Part shown: piece by piece, positions 40,980-49,793 of the stretch
Position numbering within the stretch: the first letter of the stretch is position 1
How the letters are laid out: every line of letters starts with the position of its first letter
Source of the DNA: Thermoflexus sp.
GTDB lineage: Bacteria; Chloroflexota; Anaerolineae; Aggregatilineales; Aggregatilineaceae
Length of the DNA: 64,000 bases
Reading direction: 5' to 3'
Assembly: GCA_020724465.1 (NCBI GenBank)
Contig: DYGX01000011.1
Coordinates: 1 to 64,000, forward strand
The notes under the pieces: generated by a model
Database searches by the model: none
What the model was told of the DNA's origin: nothing
The model's input: the letters and a program-made list of their open reading frames with translations, nothing else
Position numbers and translations under genes: made by a program

Positions 40980-41030
40980 AGAGCGGCGCTCACGACGATT
41001 CCATTGGGGGCGAGGAGACCCCGAGACTGA

Positions 41031-41843
41031 ATGCCTCAGGACCCCTTTGATCTTTCGGGCAAGACCGCGGTGGTGACCGGTGGCTGCGGCGTGCTGTGTT
41101 TTGCTATCGCGGAAGGGTTGGCCCGGCACGGCGCCAACGTGGCGCTGCTCGACCGGCTCTATGAGCGCGGCCAGGAATGCGCCAGCGAGATCGGCGAGCG
41201 TGCGATCGCCGTCTATGGCGATGTGCTTGACCGCGACGCCCTGCGTGAAGCGGAGGAGCAGGTCCGTCGGCGGTTCGGCCCGGCGACCATCTTGATCAAC
41301 TGCGCCGGGGGCAACCGCCCCGAGGCGACGACCGACAGCCGCCAGTCCTTCTTCGATCTCCCCGAAGAAGCCCTGCGCTACGTATTTGACCTGAACCTGT
41401 TGGGAACCGTGCTTCCCACGCAGGTGTTTGGCCGTGTGATGGCGGAGCGGGGCGAGGGCGCGATCGTCAACGTGTCGTCGATGAGCGCGTTTCGCCCGAT
41501 GACCCGCGTCGTGGCGTACAGCGCCGCCAAAGCCGCAATCAACAACTTCACCCAGTGGCTCGCCGTGTACGTCGCTCAGGAGTATTCACCGCAGGTGCGT
41601 GTGAATGCGATCGCGCCTGGCTTCTTCCTCACCAACCAGAATCGCTACCTGTTGATCGACGAGCAAACGGGCGAGTTGACCGAGCGTGGCCGGCAGATCC
41701 TGGAGCATTCGCCCATGGGGCGCTTCGGCACGCCGGATGACCTGCTCGGTCCCGTGCTGTGGCTGGTTTCGCCGGCCGCGGCGTTTGTGACCGGCGTGGT
41801 GCTGCCGGTCGATGGAGGGTTCAGCGCCTATGCTGGGGTCTGA
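41031..41843 (+). CDS. SDR oxidoreductase, sugar-acid (mannonate/gluconate type) dehydrogenase
   Basis: A 270-aa short-chain dehydrogenase. The cofactor motif is TGGCGVLCFAIA, a form seen in D-mannonate oxidoreductase-like members; NCAGG, VNVSSMSAF with the catalytic serine, YSAAKAA with Tyr and Lys, and the C-terminal GVVLPVDGGFSAY are all present. It would interconvert a hydroxy and keto sugar acid with NAD(P)H. Its 3' end overlaps the start of the LarA-family gene, and both lie under the LacI-family regulator. Exact substrate (fructuronate/mannonate or gluconate/ketogluconate) cannot be fixed. Confidence 0.85.
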   Translation: MPQDPFDLSGKTAVVTGGCGVLCFAIAEGLARHGANVALLDRLYERGQECASEIGERAIAVYGDVLDRDALREAEEQVRRRFGPATILINCAGGNRPEATTDSRQSFFDLPEEALRYVFDLNLLGTVLPTQVFGRVMAERGEGAIVNVSSMSAFRPMTRVVAYSAAKAAINNFTQWLAVYVAQEYSPQVRVNAIAPGFFLTNQNRYLLIDEQTGELTERGRQILEHSPMGRFGTPDDLLGPVLWLVSPAAAFVTGVVLPVDGGFSAYAGV

Positions 41844-43119
41844 TGTGCAAACGACACTCTACGCGTCCGCGGCGGCTGCGGTGGGCGCGCTTTCCGAAGC
41901 GCAGGTCCGCGCGGCGCTGGAGTCCGCGCTGGTCGACCGGTTCCGCGGGCAGCGCGTCCTGGTGCTGATCCCTGACCACACGCGGACTCTGCCACTGCCC
42001 ATGTTGTTCCGCGCCCTGGTCGATCTGCTGAAGCCGGCCCGGCAGCTTGACTTCATGGTGGCGCTGGGGACTCATCTGCCGCTCAGCGACAGCGCGTTGC
42101 TGGATCTGGTCGGCCTGTCGCCTGCCGAGCGGGCGACGGACTATCGCCATGTCGGCCTGTTGAACCACGCCTGGGATGACGATGACGCTCTGGCAATGCT
42201 CGGCGTCATCCCGCGCGAGCAGGTTCAGGCACTGGCCGGCGATATCTGGCATCCCTCGCTGGGGGGCGACGTGCCGGTGCGCATCAATCGCCGCGCGCTG
42301 GAATGCGATCATCTGCTGATCGTTGGCCCGACCTTCCCGCACGAGGTGGTTGGGTTCTCCGGCGGAACCAAGTATCTGTTTCCCGGCATTTCCGGCCCGG
42401 AGATGATCAACGTCACACACTGGCTCGGCGCGTTGCAGACCATTCTGAACACCATCGGGATCGCGCAGACGCCGATGCGCGCCATGATCCACGCCGCGGC
42501 AGAGCTGGTGCCCACGCCGATCACGCTGGTGGCGCTGGTGGTGGAGCGGGAGGGCATCACGGGGACGTTCGTCGGCCCGCACGAGCCGGCCTTTCAGGCG
42601 GCAGCAGAGCTGTCGGCGCAGCGTCACATCACCTGGCTTGATCGCCCGTTTCGACGGGTGCTGTCGCAGGCGCCGCCCATGTATGATGAGCTGTGGACGG
42701 CGGCCAAGGCGATGTACAAGCTGGAGCCGGGCATCGCGGACGGGGGCGAGGTGATCGTCTACGCCCCGCATCTGCGCTCGGTCAGCGCAGTACACGGGCG
42801 CTATCTGTATCGCGTGGGCTACCACGTGCGCGACTATTTCCTCAAGCAGTGGGATCGCTTTGCGGACATCCCGCTCGGCGTCCTGGCGCACAGCACCCAT
42901 TTGAAGGGAGCGGGAACATACGAGAACGGCGTGGAACAGCCGCGTATCCAGGTGACGCTGGCCTCGCAGATCCCTGCCGACGAGTGCGCTGTGCTCAATC
43001 TGGGCTATGCGGATCCGGCCCGCATCGACCTGGACGCGTGGCGGGGCCGCGAGGATGAGGGCATCGTGGTTATCCCCAAAGCGGGAGAGCAGTTGTACCG
43101 CGTCAAGCCCGTCGGCTGA
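41830..43119 (+). CDS. LarA-family nickel-dependent racemase/epimerase
   Basis: Homologue of lactate racemase LarA (DUF2088), about 429 aa from the ATG at 41830; an ATG at 41812 and a GTG at 41845 are in frame. Family motifs: IPDHTRTLPLP, GTHLPLS with the first catalytic His, FPHEVVGFSGGTK and PGISGPEMINVTH. The spacing from the His of FPHEV to the Lys of GGTK (10) and on to the His of INVTH (16) equals that of His174, Lys184 and His200 of L. plantarum LarA, so the residues holding the nickel-pincer cofactor are kept. Given the neighbours, a sugar acid such as gluconate is a more likely substrate than lactate. Cofactor genes larB, larC and larE are not in the window. Confidence 0.85.
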   Translation: MLGSDVQTTLYASAAAAVGALSEAQVRAALESALVDRFRGQRVLVLIPDHTRTLPLPMLFRALVDLLKPARQLDFMVALGTHLPLSDSALLDLVGLSPAERATDYRHVGLLNHAWDDDDALAMLGVIPREQVQALAGDIWHPSLGGDVPVRINRRALECDHLLIVGPTFPHEVVGFSGGTKYLFPGISGPEMINVTHWLGALQTILNTIGIAQTPMRAMIHAAAELVPTPITLVALVVEREGITGTFVGPHEPAFQAAAELSAQRHITWLDRPFRRVLSQAPPMYDELWTAAKAMYKLEPGIADGGEVIVYAPHLRSVSAVHGRYLYRVGYHVRDYFLKQWDRFADIPLGVLAHSTHLKGAGTYENGVEQPRIQVTLASQIPADECAVLNLGYADPARIDLDAWRGREDEGIVVIPKAGEQLYRVKPVG

Positions 43120-43202
43120 ACGAGCGCCGGGCTGGCGTGGGAACGGCAATTTCTTGAGTGTGTTTGGCGTGGCAGAGCCGCGCAAGGAAAGAGGGAAGAA
43201 CA

Positions 43203-44606
43203 ATGGCGGGCTATCAATTCGGCATGGTAGGGCTGGGTGTGATGGGTGCCAACCTGGCGCGCAATCTGGCTTCGCACGGTTTCAGCGTCGCAGGCTACGA
43301 TCTGGCGCCGGAGAAACGGGCCGCGTTCGAGGCGGCGCACAGTGCGGGAGCGCTGGCCGCGTTCGGCGACGTTCCAACCTTTGTCGGCGCGCTTGAGCGG
43401 CCCCGCCGGATCATCCTGCTGGTTCCGGCGGGCGTTGTGGACGAGGCAATCGGCTCGCTCAAGCCCTATCTGGACGCGGGCGATCTGTTGATCGATCTCG
43501 GCAACAGCTTTTTCGGCGACACCGAGCGCCGGGCAGTTGAGCTGGAGCGCGAAGGGTTCCTGTTCATCGGCAGTGGCGTGTCTGGCGGCGAGAAAGGCGC
43601 GCTGCGCGGCCCGGCCATCATGCCGGGCGGGCAGCCAGAAGCGTACCGGCTGATCGAGCCGGCGTTTCAAGCCATCGCGGCCAAGGTGGATGGCGAGCCG
43701 TGCGTGGCGTATATCGGCCCGCGCGGCGCCGGGCATTACGTCAAGATGGTTCACAACGGGATCGAGTACGGCATCATGCAGGCCATCGCCGAAGCGTACG
43801 ATCTGCTCAAGCGCGTGGGCGGAGCGTCGGCCTCGGACCTGCACCAGGCGTTCAGCGAGTGGAACGGCGCCGAGTTGAATAGCTACCTGATCCAGATCAC
43901 CGCCGAGATCTTCGCCCGGCGCGACGACGTGACCGGTCAGCCCCTGGTCGAGCTGATCCTGGACGAAGCGCAGCAAAAGGGCACGGGCAAGTGGACCAGC
44001 CAGAACGCGCTCGATCTGGGCGTGCCGACGCACACCATCAACGCGGCGGTCGAGGCGCGGATCATCTCGGCGCACCGCGACGAGCGGCTGGCGGCTTCTG
44101 AGGTGTTCCCGGATCCGGGCGAGCGTTTTGCTGGCGATCGCGCGGCTTTGTTCGAAGACGTGCGGTCGGCGCTGTACAGCGCGGTGCTATGCGCCTACGC
44201 GCAGGGGTTCGACCTGATGCAGGCCGCCAGCGCCGAATACGGCTACAATCTCGACCTGGCCGGCATTGCCAAGATCTGGCGCGGGGGATGCATTATCCGC
44301 GCCGCGCTGCTGGAAGACATCCGTGCCGCGTTCGGGGCGCAGCCGGACCTGCCCAATTTGCTGCTGGCCGAGCCGTTCCGCTCGGCGATCGCGCAGCGCC
44401 AGGCGGCCTGGCGGCGTGTGATCGCGCTGGCCGTCCGGCATGGGATCCCGGTTCCGGCGCTGTCGGCGTCGCTGGCCTATTTCGACGCCTATCGCTCGGC
44501 CCGGCTGCCTGCCAACCTGACCCAGGCCCAGCGCGACTATTTCGGGTCGCACACCTACCGCCGCACCGATCAACCGGGCGTGTTTCACACGGAATGGGAA
44601 GCCTAG
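43203..44606 (+). CDS. gnd: 6-phosphogluconate dehydrogenase, decarboxylating
   Basis: Oxidises 6-phosphogluconate to ribulose 5-phosphate with release of CO2. 467 aa from MAGYQFGMVGLG; an in-frame start further upstream is less likely, and GGAAAGAGGGAAG precedes the chosen ATG. Motifs: the nucleotide-binding GLGVMGANLARNL, SGVSGGEKGALRGPAIMPGG, and the active-site segment GAGHYVKMVHNGIEYGIMQA with the catalytic Lys, His-Asn and Glu. QQKGTGKWTSQNA is also present. It follows the LarA-family gene after 83 bases and gives the operon its link to the pentose phosphate pathway. Confidence 0.95.
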   Translation: MAGYQFGMVGLGVMGANLARNLASHGFSVAGYDLAPEKRAAFEAAHSAGALAAFGDVPTFVGALERPRRIILLVPAGVVDEAIGSLKPYLDAGDLLIDLGNSFFGDTERRAVELEREGFLFIGSGVSGGEKGALRGPAIMPGGQPEAYRLIEPAFQAIAAKVDGEPCVAYIGPRGAGHYVKMVHNGIEYGIMQAIAEAYDLLKRVGGASASDLHQAFSEWNGAELNSYLIQITAEIFARRDDVTGQPLVELILDEAQQKGTGKWTSQNALDLGVPTHTINAAVEARIISAHRDERLAASEVFPDPGERFAGDRAALFEDVRSALYSAVLCAYAQGFDLMQAASAEYGYNLDLAGIAKIWRGGCIIRAALLEDIRAAFGAQPDLPNLLLAEPFRSAIAQRQAAWRRVIALAVRHGIPVPALSASLAYFDAYRSARLPANLTQAQRDYFGSHTYRRTDQPGVFHTEWEA

Positions 44607-44651
44607 CGGCCTGCGTCGGGGTGTCTGGAACACAGGCGAGGGAACGCGATC

Positions 44652-46442
44652 ATGCACCGCGCTGCCGATCGCATGCTTGGGCTGGCTGCCACACTGCTGC
44701 TTCTCGCGGCCAGCCGGGTTCTGCAGCTTCGCGGACTGGAACTCAACCAAGACGAGATCTGGACTATCTGGCAGACGCTTGGCTCGCCACGCCAGGTGCT
44801 CGCCTGGACTCCGTATGATTGGCCGCCGCTCTACTATCTGGCTCTGGCGGCCTGGAAAGAGGTCGCCGGGCTGCATCCGTTGGCGGCACGCTACTTCTCG
44901 GTCCTGATCTTTTTGCCTGGCGCGGCGCTGCTGTACCGGGCGATTCGGCGCGAGGCCAGTCATCGGGCGGGCTGGTTTGCGATGCTGGCCTACGGGGCGC
45001 TGAGCTACATGGTTGTTCTGAGCGTCGCCGTTCGCGGCTATGCGCTGATGATGACGCTGCTGGTCGCGGCGTTGTGGCTCATGCAGCGTTACTTCTACCG
45101 GCCAACCCTGCGGCGCGGGCTGGCGCTCGGTCTGACGTTGAGCGCGTTGCTCTACACGCACCTGACCAGTATGTTTGCCATCGTCGCGCTCGTGGCCTAT
45201 TCTCTCGCGCTGGCCCCGCGATCCGTCTGGCGCTGGTGGCTGCCCGGCCTGGTCACCGGGGCGCTGCTGCTGCCCGAGGCGCTCGCGAAAGCGGATATCG
45301 TGCTGTCCGGCAGTCGCCTCGACGCCACCGAGGCGCTCGAACTTCCGCCGTTGCCCGCGGCCCTTGCGGATCTGTTCGAGCTGGCGACCGGCGATCTGGC
45401 TGCGATCTGGGCTGCGCTGGCGCTGGTGTCGGCGGTGGCCATCCTGGCGCGCGGTGGCCGGATGCGTGGTCAGGAGCTGATCTGGATGCTATGGACCATC
45501 GGCGGGGCAGTCGTATTGTATGTCACAAACCCGCTGACCGGCTTTTTCCGCCTGCGCTATGGCCTGTGGCTGCTGGTGGGTTTGGCGGTGTGGATCGGGG
45601 CAGGCGTGGCGCACCTGCCGCGCTGGGGGCAGGTGGTGGCTGCCGGTGTGCTGGCTGCCGGGCTGCTCGTGCCGCTCTCACCGGCTGCTCTGCATGACAG
45701 CGTGGGCGCCCCGCCGATGATGATGGTGTTCGACTGGCTCCGCACGCAGGTCCGGTGGGGCGATGTGATGGTGGTCGACGAGGCGGTGGACGCGCCGCCC
45801 GAAGCGTGGGACTATTACACTCGCCTCTATTTTCCGCACGGCCTGACGTTTGTGCACGCTCCGGCGGATCAGCGCCGGGTGTGGTTTGCGACCGTCGACG
45901 GGTCGGAAGACCCGGTGCTGTCCGCTGCGGTGCGCGAGGGGCGCGTGCCCGGACGCTATGTCGGCCCGTGGAATTTCCTCGTCCGGCTCTACGAAGGCCC
46001 CCCGGATCGAGACGGGATTTTGTTCGACAACGGGATGCGCTTCCACGGTGTGGACATCATCCGGCCTGGTGACGAGCAGCATCAGCCGGTGGCCTGGCGC
46101 GAGGGCGAAACTATCGCGCTGCGCCTGTGGTGGTCGGTGGACTATCCGGTGCAGCTTGATTACAGCGTGAGCATCCGCTTCCGGACGCCGGAAGGGGAGA
46201 CGCTCGTGCAGGTGGACGGCGCGCCGCAGGTCGCCGGAGAGCCGCCGGAGACGAGCCGCTGGCAGCCGGGCCGCTTCTACATCGACGAGCGCACGCTGCG
46301 CTTGCCGGACGCCATCCCGTCGGGTTCGTATCCTCTGTTCCTGATCGTTTACCAGTGGTGGGACAACACGCGGATCCCGGTGCCCGGCATGACCGATGAA
46401 TACATGCTTCCCCTGGATACGATCGCGGTGAAAGCCTGGTGA
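44652..46442 (+). CDS. GT39-like membrane glycosyltransferase
   Basis: A 596-aa membrane protein of the ArnT/GT39 (GT-C) type. The first helix (about 7-22) is followed by LRGLELNQDEIWT, with the Asp-Glu expected in the first external loop of such enzymes, and YDWPPLYYLAL. About ten further hydrophobic helices run to about residue 345, then a soluble C-terminal domain (about 360-596). The family moves sugars from lipid-linked donors to proteins or lipids on the outer face. It interrupts an otherwise metabolic gene set and ends four bases into an upstream extension of the next frame; its relation to that pathway is not clear. Confidence 0.75.
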   Translation: MHRAADRMLGLAATLLLLAASRVLQLRGLELNQDEIWTIWQTLGSPRQVLAWTPYDWPPLYYLALAAWKEVAGLHPLAARYFSVLIFLPGAALLYRAIRREASHRAGWFAMLAYGALSYMVVLSVAVRGYALMMTLLVAALWLMQRYFYRPTLRRGLALGLTLSALLYTHLTSMFAIVALVAYSLALAPRSVWRWWLPGLVTGALLLPEALAKADIVLSGSRLDATEALELPPLPAALADLFELATGDLAAIWAALALVSAVAILARGGRMRGQELIWMLWTIGGAVVLYVTNPLTGFFRLRYGLWLLVGLAVWIGAGVAHLPRWGQVVAAGVLAAGLLVPLSPAALHDSVGAPPMMMVFDWLRTQVRWGDVMVVDEAVDAPPEAWDYYTRLYFPHGLTFVHAPADQRRVWFATVDGSEDPVLSAAVREGRVPGRYVGPWNFLVRLYEGPPDRDGILFDNGMRFHGVDIIRPGDEQHQPVAWREGETIALRLWWSVDYPVQLDYSVSIRFRTPEGETLVQVDGAPQVAGEPPETSRWQPGRFYIDERTLRLPDAIPSGSYPLFLIVYQWWDNTRIPVPGMTDEYMLPLDTIAVKAW

Positions 46443-46477
46443 GATGCCGCACGATAATCAAGAAAGGGAAAACACTT

Positions 46478-47773
46478 ATGCCACGAAATGTGATTGTCGC
46501 CCAGTCCGGCGGACCAACACCGGTCATCAATAATTCCCTGCGGGGGGTGATCGAGGCATGCCACGATCACCCGGAGACATTTGGCACCGTCTACGCCGGC
46601 TGGCATGGGATTGAGGGTGTGTTGAAAGAGGAGTTGCTCGATCTGTCCGCCCAGGATCCGCAGGAGATCGCGCTGCTGCGCACTACGCCGGCTGCCGGTT
46701 CGATTGGGACCTGCCGCTACAAGCTGAAGGCCAGCCAGCAAGAGGATTTCGAGCGGGTGATCGAGGTCATGAAGGCGCACGACATCGGGTATTTCTTCTA
46801 CATTGGCGGCAACGACTCGATGGACACCGCCCACAAAGTCTCGCAGTTGGCGGCGCAGCGCGGCCTCGATCTGGTGGCGGTCGGGGTGCCGAAGACGATC
46901 GATAACGACGTGGGCGACTCGGCGTTTCAGCTCATCGATCACACGCCGGGGTATGGCAGCGTGGCGCGCTATTGGGCGCTTAACGTCCAGAACCTCAACG
47001 AGGAGAACGCCGGGTCCAGCCCGGCCGATCCGGTCCTGGTTGTTCAGGCGATGGGCCGCAAAATCGGCTTCATTCCGGCGGCGGCGCGGCTGGCCGATCC
47101 CCGGCGCGAACTGCCGCTGCTAATCGTGCTGGCCGAGGCGAAGCTGACGCTCGACGAGCTGGCCGACGCGGTGAACGACCTGCTCAGGCGCGAGGGCCGC
47201 GCGCTGGTGATTGTCAGCGAAGGCTACGACGTGGGCGAGATCGGCGCGCGCAAGGATGCCTTCGGTCACACGGAGTTTGGCGCGAGCAAGATGATGGTGG
47301 GGCAGGCGGTGATCAATGCGCTCAACGGGCGGGGCCTGCCTGTGCCCGGCTCGGCGCGTGCCAATATCCCCGGCACGGGCCAGCGCCACGATATGCTCTA
47401 CGCCTCGACCGTGGATCTCGACGAGGCGTACCAGGTCGGGCGCAAGGCGGTTGAGATCGCGCTGGCGGGCGAGAACGGCTGGATGGCGACCATCCTGCGC
47501 GAGCCCGGTCCCACCTACCGCGTGCGCTACGACCGCGTGCCGCTGGAGCAGGTTGCCAACTCCGAGCGGACGTTCCCCGCCGACTGGATCGCTCCCAGCC
47601 GGCTGGATGTCACCGACGACTTTCTGGCTTATGTGCGGCCGCTGATCGGCACCGAAACGCCGCAAGTCCCGCTGGTTGACGGGTTGCAGCGTTTTGCCCG
47701 GCTCGCGCCGGTGTTCGCCGAGCAGCGGTTGCCCGCGTATGTGCCGCAAGCATACCGGCAAACGAAAGGATAG
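46478..47773 (+). CDS. Phosphofructokinase, pyrophosphate-dependent type
   Basis: Phosphorylates fructose 6-phosphate to fructose 1,6-bisphosphate, a 431-aa member of the PFK family. Motifs: AQSGGPTPVINNSL, the phosphoryl-donor motif GGNDSMDTA and GVPKTIDNDVGD, then HTPGYGSVARY. ATP enzymes have Gly where this has Asp (the D of GGNDS), and Lys in PKTIDND is also typical of pyrophosphate enzymes, so PPi is the likely donor. The position before it is Asn, not the usual Asp. AGAAAGGG precedes the ATG. Five bases separate it from the HAD gene. Confidence 0.88.
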   Translation: MPRNVIVAQSGGPTPVINNSLRGVIEACHDHPETFGTVYAGWHGIEGVLKEELLDLSAQDPQEIALLRTTPAAGSIGTCRYKLKASQQEDFERVIEVMKAHDIGYFFYIGGNDSMDTAHKVSQLAAQRGLDLVAVGVPKTIDNDVGDSAFQLIDHTPGYGSVARYWALNVQNLNEENAGSSPADPVLVVQAMGRKIGFIPAAARLADPRRELPLLIVLAEAKLTLDELADAVNDLLRREGRALVIVSEGYDVGEIGARKDAFGHTEFGASKMMVGQAVINALNGRGLPVPGSARANIPGTGQRHDMLYASTVDLDEAYQVGRKAVEIALAGENGWMATILREPGPTYRVRYDRVPLEQVANSERTFPADWIAPSRLDVTDDFLAYVRPLIGTETPQVPLVDGLQRFARLAPVFAEQRLPAYVPQAYRQTKG

Positions 47774-47778
47774 GCTCA

Positions 47779-48672
47779 ATGTCTGATGCTGTCCAACCCC
47801 TGCGCGACTTCCATCCCCGCCATGAGTTCCTGATCGGAATCGACTCGGACGGGTGCGCCTTCGATACGATGGAGATCAAGCACAAGGAGTGCTTCATCCC
47901 CAACATCATCTTGCACTGGAACCTGCAGCCGGTGTCCAAATATGCGCGTCAGGCGGCGGAGTTCGTCAACCTCTACTCAACCTGGCGCGGCACGAATCGC
48001 TGGCCGGCGCTGGTGATGGTTTTCGACCTGTTGCGCGAGCGAGAGGAAGTGATCCGGCGCGGTGTGACGATCCCGCAGGCCAACGCGCTGCGCGCCTTCA
48101 TCCAGCAGGACCGCTATCCGCACAGCGACAGCGGGCTGAAAGCGTATATGGCCGAGCATCCGCACGATCCGGAGCTTGAGCGTGCCCTGGCGTGGACGAC
48201 CGCCGTCAACAAGGCCATCGCGGAGATGGTCCACGGTGTGCCGCCGTTCCCCTACGTGCGCGAATGCCTGCAGGCCATGCAGGACCGGGCCGATATGATC
48301 GTCGTGTCGGCCACGCCGACTGCCGCGCTCAATCAGGAGTGGAGCGAGCACAACCTGGCGCAGTACGTGTCTGTGATCGCGGGACAGGAGATGGGCAAGA
48401 AAGCCCAACACCTCGCGCTGGCGTCGGGCGGGCGCTATGCGCCGGACCATATCCTGATGATCGGGGACGCACCGGGCGACATGCAGGCGGCGCGCGCCAA
48501 CCAGGCGCTGTTCTACCCGATCATCCCCGGTGATGAGGAAGCATCGTGGCAGCGGTTTTATGAGGAAGCGATGGAACGCTTTTTTGCCGGAACCTACGCG
48601 GGCGACTACGAGGCCGGGCTGATCGCGGAGTTCGAGCGACATCTGCCCACCACACCGCCCTGGAAGCGGTAG
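47779..48672 (+). CDS. HAD-family phosphatase
   Basis: A 297-aa haloacid dehalogenase-superfamily hydrolase. Motif I is IGIDSDGCAFDT with both aspartates (the usual DxDGT has C in place of T); VVSAT is motif II, the Lys of GKKAQH is motif III, and LMIGDAPGDMQAA is motif IV. A large helical cap (about 35-165) lies between motifs I and II. It is the last gene of the block, five bases after the phosphofructokinase, and probably dephosphorylates a sugar phosphate; the substrate is unknown. Confidence 0.85.
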   Translation: MSDAVQPLRDFHPRHEFLIGIDSDGCAFDTMEIKHKECFIPNIILHWNLQPVSKYARQAAEFVNLYSTWRGTNRWPALVMVFDLLREREEVIRRGVTIPQANALRAFIQQDRYPHSDSGLKAYMAEHPHDPELERALAWTTAVNKAIAEMVHGVPPFPYVRECLQAMQDRADMIVVSATPTAALNQEWSEHNLAQYVSVIAGQEMGKKAQHLALASGGRYAPDHILMIGDAPGDMQAARANQALFYPIIPGDEEASWQRFYEEAMERFFAGTYAGDYEAGLIAEFERHLPTTPPWKR

Positions 48673-48702
48673 CGGCCGCCCCGGCTTGCCGGTCTGGATC
48701 TT

Positions 48703-48735
48703 GCGCCCGGCTCCGCCTGTGAAGGGGTCGGGCGC
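48703..48735. terminator. Inverted repeat between convergent operons
   Basis: Arms gcgcccg (48703-48709) and cgggcgc (48729-48735) with a 19-base loop lie between the HAD gene and the convergent iron transport operon. Only a short pyrimidine run follows, so termination strength is uncertain. Confidence 0.35.
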
Positions 48736-48752
48736 CTTGTCTCAGGCGGAAG

Positions 48753-49793
48753 CTAGCCGTCCGCGCGCGGAAAGGCCAGCACCTCGCCGCGCACCTGCAC
48801 CCTCACCGGCGCGCCAGGCAGCCAGTCGACCTCGGGGCCGGTGAGCACCTTGAGCGGCGTACCGTCTGCCAGCGTCACCCACACCGCCTGATGCGAGCCA
48901 TGATACACGGCGCGCTGAACCCTCGCCGCGGTTCCGGCGCCATCTGCCGACAGGTCGATGGCTTCGGGACGCAGCAGCACGTCGACCGGGCCGTGCAGGG
49001 GCGCGGCGCGCAGGGGCAGCTCGCCGAGTGCGGTCGATACGGAGTGGCTGCGCGCGTCGCCGGGAAGCACGTTGGCCTCGCCCAGGAACTGCGCGACCTG
49101 GCGCGAGATCGGCGCTTCGTACAAAGCGCGGGCCGTGCCGATCTGATGGATGCGCCCGGCGAACATCACCGCGATGCAGTCCGCCAGGCTCATGGCTTCA
49201 TCTTGATCGTGCGTGACCAGAATGGCGGAGACGCCCGCCTCAAGAATGATCTGGCGCACGTCTTCGCGTACCTGCGTGCGCAGCGCGACGTCCAGATTCG
49301 AAAACGGCTCGTCGAGCAGAAGCAGATCCGGCTGCGGGGCAAGCGCGCGGGCCAGCGCCACGCGTTGCTGCTGCCCGCCGGATAGCTCGCGGGGGTAGCG
49401 CGCCTCATACCCCGTCAGCCCGACCAGGCTGAGCAGCGTCGCAACGCGCGCTTGCCGCTCGGTGCCGCGCCCCAGCCCATAAGCGATATTCTCGGCAACG
49501 GTCAGGTGCGGGAACAGCGCGTAGTCCTGAAAGACCAGCCCGACACGGCGGTGATGGGGCGGCATGCTGGCGCCACCCCCATCGACCACCCGCCCGGCCA
49601 GCTCGATCGTGCCGGCATCGGGCGTCTCCAGCCCGGCGATCATGCGCAACACGGTGGTCTTGCCGCACCCGCTGGGACCGAGCAGTGCCAGAAAGTGCCC
49701 ACGCTCAAGGCGAAAGCTGACCGACTCGACGGCGCGGACCGGGCCGAACGATTTGCTAAGGTTGTGGCAGACGATGGCGGCGGGTTCAGTCAT
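48753..49793 (-). CDS. fbpC: Ferric iron ABC transporter ATP-binding protein
   Basis: ATPase of an Fbp-type iron importer, 346 aa. Walker A GPSGCGKTT at 39-47, Q-loop VFQDYALFPHLT, signature LSGGQQQR, Walker B LLLLDEPFSNLD and a switch His in ILVTHDQDEAM. The C-terminal part (about 240-346) is the TOBE-like domain of the CysA/PotA/FbpC group. Its start overlaps the end of the permease gene by eight bases. Iron as substrate follows from the binding protein and the adjacent DtxR-family regulator. Confidence 0.9.
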   Translation of the reverse strand: MTEPAAIVCHNLSKSFGPVRAVESVSFRLERGHFLALLGPSGCGKTTVLRMIAGLETPDAGTIELAGRVVDGGGASMPPHHRRVGLVFQDYALFPHLTVAENIAYGLGRGTERQARVATLLSLVGLTGYEARYPRELSGGQQQRVALARALAPQPDLLLLDEPFSNLDVALRTQVREDVRQIILEAGVSAILVTHDQDEAMSLADCIAVMFAGRIHQIGTARALYEAPISRQVAQFLGEANVLPGDARSHSVSTALGELPLRAAPLHGPVDVLLRPEAIDLSADGAGTAARVQRAVYHGSHQAVWVTLADGTPLKVLTGPEVDWLPGAPVRVQVRGEVLAFPRADG

